Part shown: positions 48,812 to 57,347 of the stretch, in pieces
Position numbering within the stretch: the first letter of the stretch is position 1
Layout: each line of letters begins with the position of its first letter
DNA from: DRQF01 sp964559135
Lineage (GTDB): Bacteria > Planctomycetota > GCA-002687715 > DRQF01
Assembly: GCA_964559135.1 (NCBI GenBank)
Contig: CAZLGG010000002.1
Span: forward strand, 42,232 to 106,231
Length of the DNA stretch: 64,000 nt
Reading direction: 5' to 3'
The notes under the pieces: model-generated
The model's database searches: none
Told to the model about the DNA's origin: nothing
What the model saw: only the letters and a program-made list of their open reading frames with translations
Program-made: the position numbers and the translations under genes

Positions 48812-49840
48812 ATGAAAGCTGTCTGGGTCTCCGCTCACGGTGGACCGGATGTCCTCGAGCTTGTGGATCGTCCCCGTCCGGACCCGGGGCCGGGCGAAGT
48901 GCGCATTCGCGTCCGCGCGGCGGCCCTGAATCATCTGGATCTTTGGGTGCGTAGAGGGGTGCAGGGGCATCGATTCCCCCTTCCGCTGATCACGGGCTGC
49001 GACGGCGCCGGCGAGGTGGAGGCTCTCGGCGAGGGAGTCCTCTCGATCCGGGAGGGCGAGCGCGTCGCCATCGCGCCGGGGATTTCCTGCGGCGTCTGCA
49101 AGGCGTGCTGTTCCGGGCGACAGAATCTCTGTCGCTTCTACGGAATCTTCGGGGAGACGCGGGACGGCACGGATGCCGAATGGATCTGCATTCCCGAGCA
49201 GAACGCCCTCCTCATGCCGGACGACATGAGCTTTGTCGACGCGGCCGCCACGCCTTTGGTGTTCCTCACGGCTTGGCACATGCTGAAGAATCGGTGCGCC
49301 CTTCAGCCGGGTGAGACGGTTCTGGTCCATGCCGCGGGTTCCGGGGTCTCCATGGCCGCCATCCAGATCGCGCGCCTGTTGGGCGCCCGTGTTCTCGCCA
49401 CGGCCGGCCGCCCGGAGAAGCTGAAGATGGGCCTGGAACTGGGAGCGGAGGTGGTCATCAACTACGCCGAGGAGGACTTCGTGCAATCCGTGCGCGACGT
49501 CACCTCGAAGCGGGGCGTGGACGTCGTCGTGGATCACGTCGGCGCAGAGAACATCTCGAAGAGCCTTCGTTGTCTGGCGAAGGGCGGCCGCGTCGTCACC
49601 TGCGGGGCGACGGCCGGGCCGAAGCTGGAGTCGGACCTTCGACTCATCTTCTTCAAGAGTCTTTCTCTTCTGGGCTCAACCATGGGCGGCCTGGGAGACA
49701 TGCGGGATGTCTGGGACCTCGTTGCCGCCGGACGCATGCGACCCGTGGTGGCGGAGGTCATGCCCTTGGAAGACGTGCGCCGCGCCCACGAACTCCTCGA
49801 GAGTCGCGCGGTTTTCGGAAAGGTCGTACTCGAGACATGA
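48812..49840 (+). CDS. Zinc-binding medium-chain dehydrogenase/quinone oxidoreductase
   Basis: 342 residues with AAGGAG before the ATG. The structural-zinc loop CGVCKACCSGRQNLC is complete, and the cofactor motif is VLVHAAGSGVSMAAIQIA. The catalytic-zinc Cys/His pair is replaced (LNHLDLW), as in quinone-oxidoreductase-type members. The ATG of the enoyl-CoA hydratase overlaps its stop, so it belongs to an acyl-CoA operon of four genes. A TACAAT hexamer at 48762-48767 may be the -10 element. Confidence 0.85.
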   Translation: MKAVWVSAHGGPDVLELVDRPRPDPGPGEVRIRVRAAALNHLDLWVRRGVQGHRFPLPLITGCDGAGEVEALGEGVLSIREGERVAIAPGISCGVCKACCSGRQNLCRFYGIFGETRDGTDAEWICIPEQNALLMPDDMSFVDAAATPLVFLTAWHMLKNRCALQPGETVLVHAAGSGVSMAAIQIARLLGARVLATAGRPEKLKMGLELGAEVVINYAEEDFVQSVRDVTSKRGVDVVVDHVGAENISKSLRCLAKGGRVVTCGATAGPKLESDLRLIFFKSLSLLGSTMGGLGDMRDVWDLVAAGRMRPVVAEVMPLEDVRRAHELLESRAVFGKVVLET

Positions 49841-50613
49841 ATACCTACGAGACCCTGATCGTCGAGAAGCACGAATCCTGGGCCGAGATCACGGTGAATC
49901 GGCCCGAGGTTCTGAACGCCATCAATCTCCAGGTCGTCCGTGACCTGAGCACCGCCCTGGACGCTTTGGCCGGCGACGAGGAGGTGCGCGGACTGATTCT
50001 CAAAGGCGCCGGCGACAAAGCGTTCGTGGCCGGCGCGGACATCGGCGAACTCGTGAAGCGAACTCGCGAGGATGCTCTCCTTGCCATCAATGCCGGCGCC
50101 TTCCAGAAGGTGGAGGACTTCCCGTGGCCCACCATCGCGGTCATCAAGGGCTATGCGCTGGGCGGCGGCTGCGAGCTCTCGCTCGCCTGTGACATCCGGC
50201 TGGGCGCCCCTTCCGCCCAGATGGGACAGCCGGAGGTGGGACTCGGCATCATCCCCGGCGCGGGAGCGCCCCATCGACTCACCCGCCAGGTCGGGCCCGG
50301 CATGGCTCGCGAACTCATCTACACCGGGAAGATCATCGATGCCGAGGAGGCCCTTCGCATCGGGCTGCTCAATCACGTCCATCCCGAAGATGAGCTTCTG
50401 GAAGCCGCTCGGGACATGATGCGGACCATCGCCAAGAAGAGCCCGGGCGCCGTGCGCGTCGCCAAACTCGCCCTCAACGCCGCGGTCAATACCGTCGACC
50501 GGCGGAGCCAGTACATCGAGATCCTGGGGCAGGGATTGCTCTTCGACGCCGAGGACCAGAAGGCGCGCATGACGCGGTTCTTGGAGCGCAAGAAGAAGCG
50601 AGAGCAGAAATGA
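49837..50613 (+). CDS. Enoyl-CoA hydratase/isomerase family protein
   Basis: 258 residues, normal length. The oxyanion motif and first Glu are in GYALGGGCELSLACD, and the second Glu in GQPEVGLGIIPGAG, as in true hydratases. The following GGTQRL of the family reads APHRL here. It hydrates trans-2-enoyl-CoA in beta-oxidation-type pathways. It overlaps both neighbours by four bases. Confidence 0.9.
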   Translation: MNTYETLIVEKHESWAEITVNRPEVLNAINLQVVRDLSTALDALAGDEEVRGLILKGAGDKAFVAGADIGELVKRTREDALLAINAGAFQKVEDFPWPTIAVIKGYALGGGCELSLACDIRLGAPSAQMGQPEVGLGIIPGAGAPHRLTRQVGPGMARELIYTGKIIDAEEALRIGLLNHVHPEDELLEAARDMMRTIAKKSPGAVRVAKLALNAAVNTVDRRSQYIEILGQGLLFDAEDQKARMTRFLERKKKREQK

Positions 50614-51494
50614 GCGACGACGCGCCGGAGCCGCGCGCCATCGATGTGCACGTGCACATCCAGCCCTGGGAGATGATGAAGCCATGGGCCCACGAGACCA
50701 TCACGCGCGGCCGGAAGGACCACGAGCTCATCAAGGCCTGCATGGCGTCCCCGCATGCGCTGGCGGAACATCTGGACCGGGAGGGCATCGACAAGGTGGC
50801 CCTCATCAACTACGTGGCGCCCGACATCATGGGCTTCTTGCCGGACGTCAACGACTGGGCCGCTCGTTATCGGAATGAAGCGGAGGGACGCGTGATCGGT
50901 TTCGGTGGGATCGACCCCGCTGCGACCCCCGACATGATGTCTGAGATGAAACGCCTGTTCGAGGATCTTCGGCTGGACGCGCTCAAGATCCATCCGCCTC
51001 ATCAGGATCTGGCGCCCAACGCCTATCGGCACGGGAAGAAGGATCTGGAGGTCGTCTACGGGATGCTCTCCGAGTATGGCCGACCGATCATGTTCCATAC
51101 GGGGACGTCCATATTCCCTGGTGCTCGGAGTCTGCTGGGTGACCCGATGTTGGTGGACGACGTGGCCGTCGACTTTCCGGACCTCAAGATCATCCTCGCC
51201 CACGGCGGACGCCCCCTGTGGATGGCCGAAGCGTTCTTCCTCTTGCGGCGGCATCCGAACGTTTTCATGGATCTCAGCGGGATCCCGCCGAAGAAGCTCC
51301 TCGAGTATTTCCCGCGGTTGGAGGAGATCGGGGACAAGGTGATGTTCGGCACCGACTGGCCCTCGCCGGGGGTGAAGTCCATGAAGAGGAACCTGGAGGC
51401 CTTCAACGCCCTGGATCTCAGCGAACAAGTCAAGGAAAACGTGCGTCTGGGTACGGCGCGCCGAGTCTTCGGATTGAAAGAGAACGAATCATGA
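50610..51494 (+). CDS. Amidohydrolase 2 family (ACMSD-like) metal hydrolase or decarboxylase
   Basis: 294 residues. The TIM-barrel metal motifs are DVHVHI near the N-terminus, LKIHPPHQ, IMFHTG, ILAHGG and FGTDWP. The family includes aminocarboxymuconate-semialdehyde decarboxylase and lactone or ring-cleavage hydrolases. Its place between an enoyl-CoA hydratase and a hydroxyacyl-CoA dehydrogenase suggests action on a ring-derived acid, but the substrate is unknown. Confidence 0.82.
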   Translation: MSDDAPEPRAIDVHVHIQPWEMMKPWAHETITRGRKDHELIKACMASPHALAEHLDREGIDKVALINYVAPDIMGFLPDVNDWAARYRNEAEGRVIGFGGIDPAATPDMMSEMKRLFEDLRLDALKIHPPHQDLAPNAYRHGKKDLEVVYGMLSEYGRPIMFHTGTSIFPGARSLLGDPMLVDDVAVDFPDLKIILAHGGRPLWMAEAFFLLRRHPNVFMDLSGIPPKKLLEYFPRLEEIGDKVMFGTDWPSPGVKSMKRNLEAFNALDLSEQVKENVRLGTARRVFGLKENES

Positions 51495-52399
51495 CGACGA
51501 ACGTGGAAGACGTGAAGAGAATCACGGTCATCGGATCGGGAACGATGGGGTTGGGCATAGCACAGGTCGCGGCCATGGGTGGCTTCGACTGCGTGCTCTA
51601 CGACATCGCGGAGGATGCCGTAGCGCGCGCTATGCAGCGCATCGAGAAAAACCTGGAGAAGGGTGTCTCGTTGGGCAAGGTCGATCGCGGCGTCGCCGAT
51701 GCGGCCCTGGCTCGCCTCTCGACGAGCACCGATTTCGAGTCTGCCCTGAGCGATGCCGACTTCATGATCGAGGCCGTGCCTGAGAAGTTGGAACTGAAGA
51801 GAGACATCTTCGCCAAGGCTGACGAGATCATGAAACCCGAGGCCATCCTCGCGACCAATACATCGGGGCTCTCGATCACCGACATCGGCGCCTCCACCAA
51901 CAGGGCAGATCGGGTGATCGGAATGCATTTCTTCAACCCGGTTCACATCATGAAGCTGATCGAGATCGTTCGGTCGAAGGTGACGTCCGACGATGCCTTC
52001 AGCCTGACCGAGGCCGTCTCGCATCGCATGGGCAAGGAGACGGTTGAGGTCAACGAGTCCGCGGGTTTCGTCACGAGTCGTATCAACGCGCTCATCGGAA
52101 ACGAGGCTTTTCGGATGTGGGAGGCCGGGGTGGCTTCTCCCGAGGACATCGACAAGGCGCTGAAGCTGGGTTTGAATCACCCCATGGGCCCTTTCGAGTT
52201 GGTGGATCTCGTGGGTCTCGACGTCCGGGCAGCCAGCCTCGGGAATCTCCATGAGCATCTCGGAGAGACCTACAGGCCCTGTCAGATCATCCTCGATCTG
52301 GTTGCCGCGGGGCGACTTGGGCGAAAAGCGGGGCACGGTGTCTATCGTTACGACGATGAAGGACGCCGTATCCCCGGGTCGAGTTCGTTGCCCGCATGA
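51491..52399 (+). CDS. 3-hydroxyacyl-CoA (3-hydroxybutyryl-CoA) dehydrogenase
   Basis: 302 residues. The NAD site is VIGSGTMGLGIAQVAA, the catalytic His/Glu pair is in GMHFFNPVHIMKLIEIV, and the C-terminal NALIGNEAFRMWEAG and GLNHPMGPFELVDLVGLD are typical. It is the last gene of the four-gene acyl-CoA operon. Confidence 0.93.
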   Translation: MTTNVEDVKRITVIGSGTMGLGIAQVAAMGGFDCVLYDIAEDAVARAMQRIEKNLEKGVSLGKVDRGVADAALARLSTSTDFESALSDADFMIEAVPEKLELKRDIFAKADEIMKPEAILATNTSGLSITDIGASTNRADRVIGMHFFNPVHIMKLIEIVRSKVTSDDAFSLTEAVSHRMGKETVEVNESAGFVTSRINALIGNEAFRMWEAGVASPEDIDKALKLGLNHPMGPFELVDLVGLDVRAASLGNLHEHLGETYRPCQIILDLVAAGRLGRKAGHGVYRYDDEGRRIPGSSSLPA

Positions 52400-52548
52400 T
52401 CACCCGGGCCGTGGCGGCCTCCGATCGGGAGAGGCGACCGATCTTGCGGACTGCATTCTCATTCGGCGGCTGAGAGCGTAAAGCCGATGGCCGCGCTTTC
52501 ACGATGAAACCATTGTGAGGTCCGATTGAGATAGCCAGAGGCCGTAGA

Positions 52549-53043
52549 ATGCAAGAATACGACGACCGCAAACCCAAAGCCATTCGATTCTTCGAAGCCG
52601 CGTACCGGGCTCAGATGGAAGGCGATCTCCAACTCGCCGACCAGTACTACCGGCGCAGCGTCGCTCTTTATCCCACCGCCGAAGCGTTCACCTTCTACGG
52701 ATGGTGTCGATCTTTTCGACAGGAGTGGGACGAGGCGATCGATCTTTGCCGTGACGCGATCGAGATCGATCCGGAGTACGGTAACCCGTACAACGACATC
52801 GGAGCGTATCTCATCCAGAAGGGCGAGCTCGAAGAGGCCGTCCCCTGGTTGGAGCGGGCACTGAAGGCCGAGCGCTACGCCTGCCCATTCTTCGCCTACT
52901 ACAATCTGGGACAGGTCTACGAAGAGCTGGGAGACTTCGAGCTGGCGGAGGAAAACTACCGCCTTGCTCTCGAGGAAAACCCGGATTACACCCTGGCGCG
53001 AGTGTCTCTCTCGCGCGTGCTGAGCCGCAGTTCGGAATCCTGA
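52549..53043 (+). CDS. TPR-repeat protein
   Basis: 164 residues with four tetratricopeptide repeats (AYRAQMEGDLQLADQYYRRS, YNDIGAYLIQKGELEEAVPW, YYNLGQVYEELGDFELAEEN). There is no signal peptide or catalytic domain, so it is a likely protein-interaction adaptor. The upstream 149 bases hold nothing recognisable except a TAGAAT overlapping the start. Confidence 0.8.
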   Translation: MQEYDDRKPKAIRFFEAAYRAQMEGDLQLADQYYRRSVALYPTAEAFTFYGWCRSFRQEWDEAIDLCRDAIEIDPEYGNPYNDIGAYLIQKGELEEAVPWLERALKAERYACPFFAYYNLGQVYEELGDFELAEENYRLALEENPDYTLARVSLSRVLSRSSES

Positions 53044-53066
53044 CCCCGGCGCTGCTGGAATGAAAA

Positions 53067-53099
53067 AAGAGCCCTGGGCGGGTCGCCGCCCGGGCTCTT
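53067..53099. terminator. Strong intrinsic terminator, usable from both strands
   Basis: AAGAGCCCTGGGCGG and CCGCCCGGGCTCTT pair over 14 positions (one G-T wobble) with a GTCG loop. An A-run on the left makes a U-run for the minus-strand gene, and CTCTTA follows on the plus strand. It lies between the convergent TPR and HAD-like genes. Confidence 0.8.
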
Positions 53100-53119
53100 A
53101 CCTTCCCCAACCGTTCCCT

Positions 53120-53617
53120 CTAGTTGCCCACCAATTCGAGTTCGGCCAAGCACGCTTCGACTTTCGTCAGCGTGCCGCGCGTGACTCCGTCGCGTCCGTT
53201 GACCGTGATCAGCCGCGCGGAACAGCGCTCTTCGGCCAAGCGCATCAAGTCGCGTGGCGAAGGCGTGTGATCGATCCAAAGAAATGGTCTCCCGAATTCA
53301 ATCCCGGAGACCTTGCCCAGCCCTTTTCTCCAGGGTGCGATACTGAATTTCGCATCGAGCAGTCGAGCCACTTCAAGTGAGGCGATCGTCGACAGCCTGG
53401 TCAGGAAGACCAGATTGAAGCGCTGCGCCAACTCTGAAATGAACTCCTTCGCAAAAGGCGCCAGTCGGAAATTCGATCCCTCCTGAAGCACGAGCGTTCC
53501 CACGATGCCGATGTAGAGATTCGGAAGCGTGCTTTGCAGGATGATCGGTTCACCGGATTTGGGTGTGTCCATGATTGATCCGACCTGCGGATTCGAGCGG
53601 CGCGTTCTCTTTCCCAT
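53120..53617 (-). CDS. HAD-like protein lacking the first catalytic aspartates
   Basis: 165 residues from the ATG at 53617 with AGGAG seven bases upstream; the frame opens earlier at 53653. The fold pattern is HAD-like: NLYIGIVGTLVL where DxDGTL is expected, then RFNLVFLTRLST (motif II), then FLWIDHTPSPRDLM and LITVNGRDGVTRGTLTKVEACL. The latter resembles HAD domains of RNA-repair type proteins. Both nucleophile Asps read Gly and Val, so ordinary phosphatase chemistry is unlikely. Confidence 0.5.
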   Translation of the reverse strand: MGKRTRRSNPQVGSIMDTPKSGEPIILQSTLPNLYIGIVGTLVLQEGSNFRLAPFAKEFISELAQRFNLVFLTRLSTIASLEVARLLDAKFSIAPWRKGLGKVSGIEFGRPFLWIDHTPSPRDLMRLAEERCSARLITVNGRDGVTRGTLTKVEACLAELELVGN

Positions 53618-53722
53618 GCTGGGCTCCTCTTCTTCTCGAGCGTTCCCTTGCATGATTATTCGGCAGATGGACCGCGAGACTTGAGGCGTCGGACCCGGAT
53701 TCGGTTGGAATTCGGCTTGGGA

Positions 53723-54355
53723 CTATCGGTTTCGGTCGTAGACCATGCGGCGGAGCGGGAGGATGCTGTGGGCGAACATCCCCAAGAAGATGAGTTGCGG
53801 GGCCAAGAATGCCAGCGCGAAGAGCATATAGGCGCTCTCAGCCGTCCTCGTGTGCGAGATGACATGCACACCCATCAGTTCGAGGGCAATGGGGAGAGCC
53901 GTCCAGGTCAAGAGGAAGAACACCAGCCACCGCGACGGGCCCGTGACGCCGGTGCCCTCCGAGGAAGGGCGCCGCATGGCGTGGGCGAGCTTGCTGTAGA
54001 AGCGTTTCAGATGGGCGGTCTCGAGAAGCAGCCAGAAGGCGACCACGATCGAGAAATGGACGCACGTCAAGGCGAGCGCCGCGCCCCGGCTGAGGCGTTC
54101 CTCGGTGAAGAAAAACCCCAAGTGTTTGAGAGACCAGATGATCGCGAGGACGGAAAGCGCATCGATGAGGAGGAAAAGCTTCGGTCCCAGATGGTGGCGG
54201 GGGGGCGTGGCGATGCTCGGTCGGCCCTGTTGTTTGCGGATGGCCCGGAGTTCCCGGAACTCCTCTTTGGCGACGATGCGCACATACGTGTCGTGAAGGC
54301 GATGACTCAGCCAAAGAGTCAGCACGCAGAAAGAGAACAACACGATCGAAAACAT
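53723..54355 (-). CDS. Uncharacterised integral membrane protein
   Basis: 210 residues from the ATG at 54355; a longer frame to 54457 is less likely. About five membrane helices are visible (MFSIVLFSFCVLTLWL, LFLLIDALSVLAIIW, LALTCVHFSIVVAFWLLLE, WLVFFLLTWTALPIAL, MLFALAFLAPQLIFLGMF). No family was recognised. The 218-base region upstream, before the SDR gene, holds TTGACC and TAGAAT-like elements but nothing firm. Confidence 0.55.
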   Translation of the reverse strand: MFSIVLFSFCVLTLWLSHRLHDTYVRIVAKEEFRELRAIRKQQGRPSIATPPRHHLGPKLFLLIDALSVLAIIWSLKHLGFFFTEERLSRGAALALTCVHFSIVVAFWLLLETAHLKRFYSKLAHAMRRPSSEGTGVTGPSRWLVFFLLTWTALPIALELMGVHVISHTRTAESAYMLFALAFLAPQLIFLGMFAHSILPLRRMVYDRNR

Positions 54356-54573
54356 GGGGGTCTGAGTCCAGCCTCTTCTTGACCTTGGGTCACCTACTTC
54401 ATCTATAGAATGCCCCGAATAGCGAAAAACACACAACAATCTCGGTTTTTTTGGCACGCCGGGGGGCCGCGGGAGCTTCTTTCACGGGTTCTCCACAGTC
54501 GTATCTCACCCCGCTGGACGGGCTTGCCCCACCTCTCGTATCATCTTTTCATACCGACACCGGAGGAGAAGGT

Positions 54574-55356
54574 TTGAACGGAGTCCTCGCCGACCGCGTC
54601 GCTCTGATCACGGGTTCCAGCCGTGGAATCGGGCGGTCCATCGCCTTGGAGCTGTCGCGCGACGGGGCGTTCGTCGTCCTCGTCGGACGCGACGCGGGTT
54701 GTCTCGATCGCGTTCGCGAGGAGGTCTTGGCGGAGGGAGGGCGGGGCGAGTTCTTGACGTTCGACCTCTTCGAGTTGGGGCGAATACCCGAGCTCCTCGC
54801 GGGTGTGGAAAGTCGGTGGGGTCCCGTGGATATCCTCATCAACAATGCCGGCATGGCGCCCACGGCCCCTCTCGAGACGACGAGCGACGAGGTTTGGGAG
54901 CAATGCTTTCGGCTCAATCTGCTGGCTCCGGAGGCGCTGAGCGGCACCCTTCTGGATGCGATGGCAGCCCGCGGCTTCGGGCGCGTCGTCCACGTCGCGA
55001 GCACCGCGGGGCTGCGGGGTTATCGATTCACATCCGCCTATTGCGCATCGAAGCATGGGCTTGTCGGGCTGGCCAAGGCGCAGGCCGCGGGGATTCGCCA
55101 TTCCGATGTCACGGTGAACGCCGTTTGCCCCGGTTTCGTGGATACGGATTTGACGCGGGAGGCGGTTCAGAGGATCGTCGAGGCGACGGGGAGGTCCGCG
55201 GACGAGGCGCGCGCGCTCCTGGCGGCGGAAAACCCGATGGGCCGTCTCCTCGCTCCGGAGGAGGTCGCCGCCGCCGTCGCGTTCCTCTGCCGCCCGAGCA
55301 GCGGCAGTCTCAATGGTGTGGCTTTGCCCCTCGGCGGCCCCGTTGGTCACGAGTGA
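54574..55356 (+). CDS. Short-chain dehydrogenase/reductase
   Basis: 260 residues from a TTG with a strong GGAGGAG just before it. The NAD(P) motif TGSSRGIGRS, NNAG, catalytic Ser in VASTAG and YCASK are all present. It opens an operon of SDR, enoyl-CoA hydratase, acyl-CoA dehydrogenase, PaaK-like ligase and a small protein. It probably oxidises a hydroxyacyl-CoA or related alcohol. Confidence 0.9.
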   Translation: MNGVLADRVALITGSSRGIGRSIALELSRDGAFVVLVGRDAGCLDRVREEVLAEGGRGEFLTFDLFELGRIPELLAGVESRWGPVDILINNAGMAPTAPLETTSDEVWEQCFRLNLLAPEALSGTLLDAMAARGFGRVVHVASTAGLRGYRFTSAYCASKHGLVGLAKAQAAGIRHSDVTVNAVCPGFVDTDLTREAVQRIVEATGRSADEARALLAAENPMGRLLAPEEVAAAVAFLCRPSSGSLNGVALPLGGPVGHE

Positions 55357-55371
55357 CTCGAGGAGAGAACC

Positions 55372-56175
55372 TTGCCCGAAACCATCTACGACACGTTTCA
55401 ATTTCAGGTCGACGGCGGAGTGGCCCGCATTCGACTCGACCGCCCCGATCGGTTGAATGCTCTCACATTTCGAGTGTATCGGGAGCTCACCGACTGTTTC
55501 TTTGACTTGCGGACGCGCGAGGACGTCCGCTGCGTCCATATCACGGGATCGGGGCGAGCCTTCTGCTCCGGCGGCGACGTTGAGGACATCATCGGCGACC
55601 TCGTGAATCGCGAGATGAAGGATGTCCTCGACTTCACGCGCATGACGGGGGAACTCATCCAGAACATGCGTGAGCTGGATCGTCCGATCGTGGCGTCCCT
55701 TCCCGGTGTGGCTGCGGGGGCAGGGGCGGTGATTGCTCTCGCCTCCGACTTTCGCATCTTCTCCGAGAAAGCGAAGATCCAGTTCCTCTTCGTCAAGGTC
55801 GGGCTCACCGGTGCTGACATGGGTGCCGCGTTTCTCTTGCCCCGCGTGGTCGGACAGGCTCGTGCCACCGAGATTCTCATGCTGGGAGAGGCCGTTCGCG
55901 CGGAACAGGCGCTCGCGTGGGGTCTCGCCAACGAGGTGGCGGGCCCCGACGAGCTCGAAGCGGCGACGGAGCGTTGGATCGCGAAGCTCGTCTCCGGACC
56001 GCCTTTCGCGCTTCGGTTGACCAAGCGCATGCTGAACGCGGAGTGGACGATGGACTTGGCCGCCGCCATCGAGGCCGAAGCCCAGGCCCAAGCGCTCATG
56101 CTGATGGGACACGATCACCGAGAGTTTCTCGCGGCGTGGCGGGAAAAGCGGCCGCCGGAATTCGAGGGGCGCTGA
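55372..56175 (+). CDS. Crotonase-fold enoyl-CoA hydratase/isomerase family protein with atypical active site
   Basis: 267 residues from a TTG with GAGGAGAG upstream. The oxyanion motif is GVAAGAGAVIALASD. The two Glu of canonical hydratases align with Val and Phe, while an Asp in GLTGADMGAAFLLPR is retained. That pattern is closer to isomerase or ring-opening crotonases than to simple hydratases. Its ATG-sharing with the acyl-CoA dehydrogenase puts it in the same operon. Confidence 0.85.
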   Translation: MPETIYDTFQFQVDGGVARIRLDRPDRLNALTFRVYRELTDCFFDLRTREDVRCVHITGSGRAFCSGGDVEDIIGDLVNREMKDVLDFTRMTGELIQNMRELDRPIVASLPGVAAGAGAVIALASDFRIFSEKAKIQFLFVKVGLTGADMGAAFLLPRVVGQARATEILMLGEAVRAEQALAWGLANEVAGPDELEAATERWIAKLVSGPPFALRLTKRMLNAEWTMDLAAAIEAEAQAQALMLMGHDHREFLAAWREKRPPEFEGR

Positions 56176-57347
56176 TGCAGTTCGAACCCACCGAGCAGGA
56201 ACAGGCGTTTCAGAAGAAGGCCCGTCAGGTCGCCGCCGACGTGCTCCTCCCGGTCGCTCGCGAGGCCGATGCGGAGCGGCGGTTCGACCGTGCCGTCGTC
56301 GAGGCTCTGGGGCGAGCCGGGCTCCTGGGCGGGCCCATCGATGAGGCCTATGAAGGCGAAGGGCTGGGCCACCGAGCGCAGGTCCTCGCGCATGAGGAGT
56401 TGGGGGCCGTGGACACCTCCGTGCGGGGATTCGTGGCGGTCCAGACAGGGCTCGTGGCGTCCTGCATCCAGGACTGGGGCACCGAGGAGCAGAAAACGAC
56501 CTATCTTCCGCGCCTGTGCCGGGCCGAGATCATCGGTTGCTACGGCCTCACGGAGCCCGGGGCCGGCAGCGACGTGGCGGGCATGTCGACCCGCGCCGTC
56601 CGTGACGGAGACGACTGGGTGATCGACGGCGAAAAGGTCTGGATCACCAACGGCAACGTGGCCGATCTCTGCCTCCTTTTCGCGAAGACGGACCCGGCGG
56701 CCGGTTCCCGCGGGCTGACCTGTTTTCTCGCGCCCACGACGACGCCTGGATTCCGCGCTCTCCCGATGACGGAGCCGGAGCTCGGGCACCGAGGCGCGGA
56801 CCACGCCCGTCTCCAGTTCGAAGGGCTTCGCGTCCCCGACGCGGCGCGACTGGGTCCGGAGGGAAGCGGATTCAAGGTGGCGATGACCGCTTTGGATCAT
56901 GGGCGGCTGGGCGTGGCCGCGGGCGCCGTCGGACTTCATCGCGGGTGCTTCGAGGCCTGTCTCGACTTCGCGCGCAGGCGTCGCCAGTTCGGCCGACGCA
57001 TCGGCGACTTCCAGATGGTGCAGGCGACCTTGGCTGACATGCATGCGGCCCTCGAAGCGTCTCGCCTTCTCACCTGGCAAGCCGCGACTCTGAAGGACGA
57101 GAAAAAACCCTGTACGCTTGCGGTCAGCCGGGCGAAACTCTTCGCCACCGAACACGCGAGCCGGGCGGCTCACGACGCGGTCCTGCTGCACGGGGGACGG
57201 GGTTACAACAACGCCTATCCCGTCGAGCGGCTCTATCGCGACGCTCTCGGCCTCGAGATCTACGAGGGGACTTCGAACATCCAAAGGATCATCATCGCCC
57301 GCCATCTGCTCGGCCGGGACGAGGGGGAGGAATTGACCGATGTCTGA
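56175..57347 (+). CDS. Acyl-CoA dehydrogenase
   Basis: 390 residues. FAD-site motifs are CYGLTEPGAGSDVAG and VWITNGNVADLC, and the C-terminal catalytic Glu is in LEIYEGTSNIQRIIIARHLLG. The length and composition (short R/H-rich loops) resemble glutaryl- or aryl-acyl-CoA dehydrogenases, but substrate is not certain. It overlaps the upstream stop by one base and the ligase start by eight. Confidence 0.93.
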   Translation: MQFEPTEQEQAFQKKARQVAADVLLPVAREADAERRFDRAVVEALGRAGLLGGPIDEAYEGEGLGHRAQVLAHEELGAVDTSVRGFVAVQTGLVASCIQDWGTEEQKTTYLPRLCRAEIIGCYGLTEPGAGSDVAGMSTRAVRDGDDWVIDGEKVWITNGNVADLCLLFAKTDPAAGSRGLTCFLAPTTTPGFRALPMTEPELGHRGADHARLQFEGLRVPDAARLGPEGSGFKVAMTALDHGRLGVAAGAVGLHRGCFEACLDFARRRRQFGRRIGDFQMVQATLADMHAALEASRLLTWQAATLKDEKKPCTLAVSRAKLFATEHASRAAHDAVLLHGGRGYNNAYPVERLYRDALGLEIYEGTSNIQRIIIARHLLGRDEGEELTDV

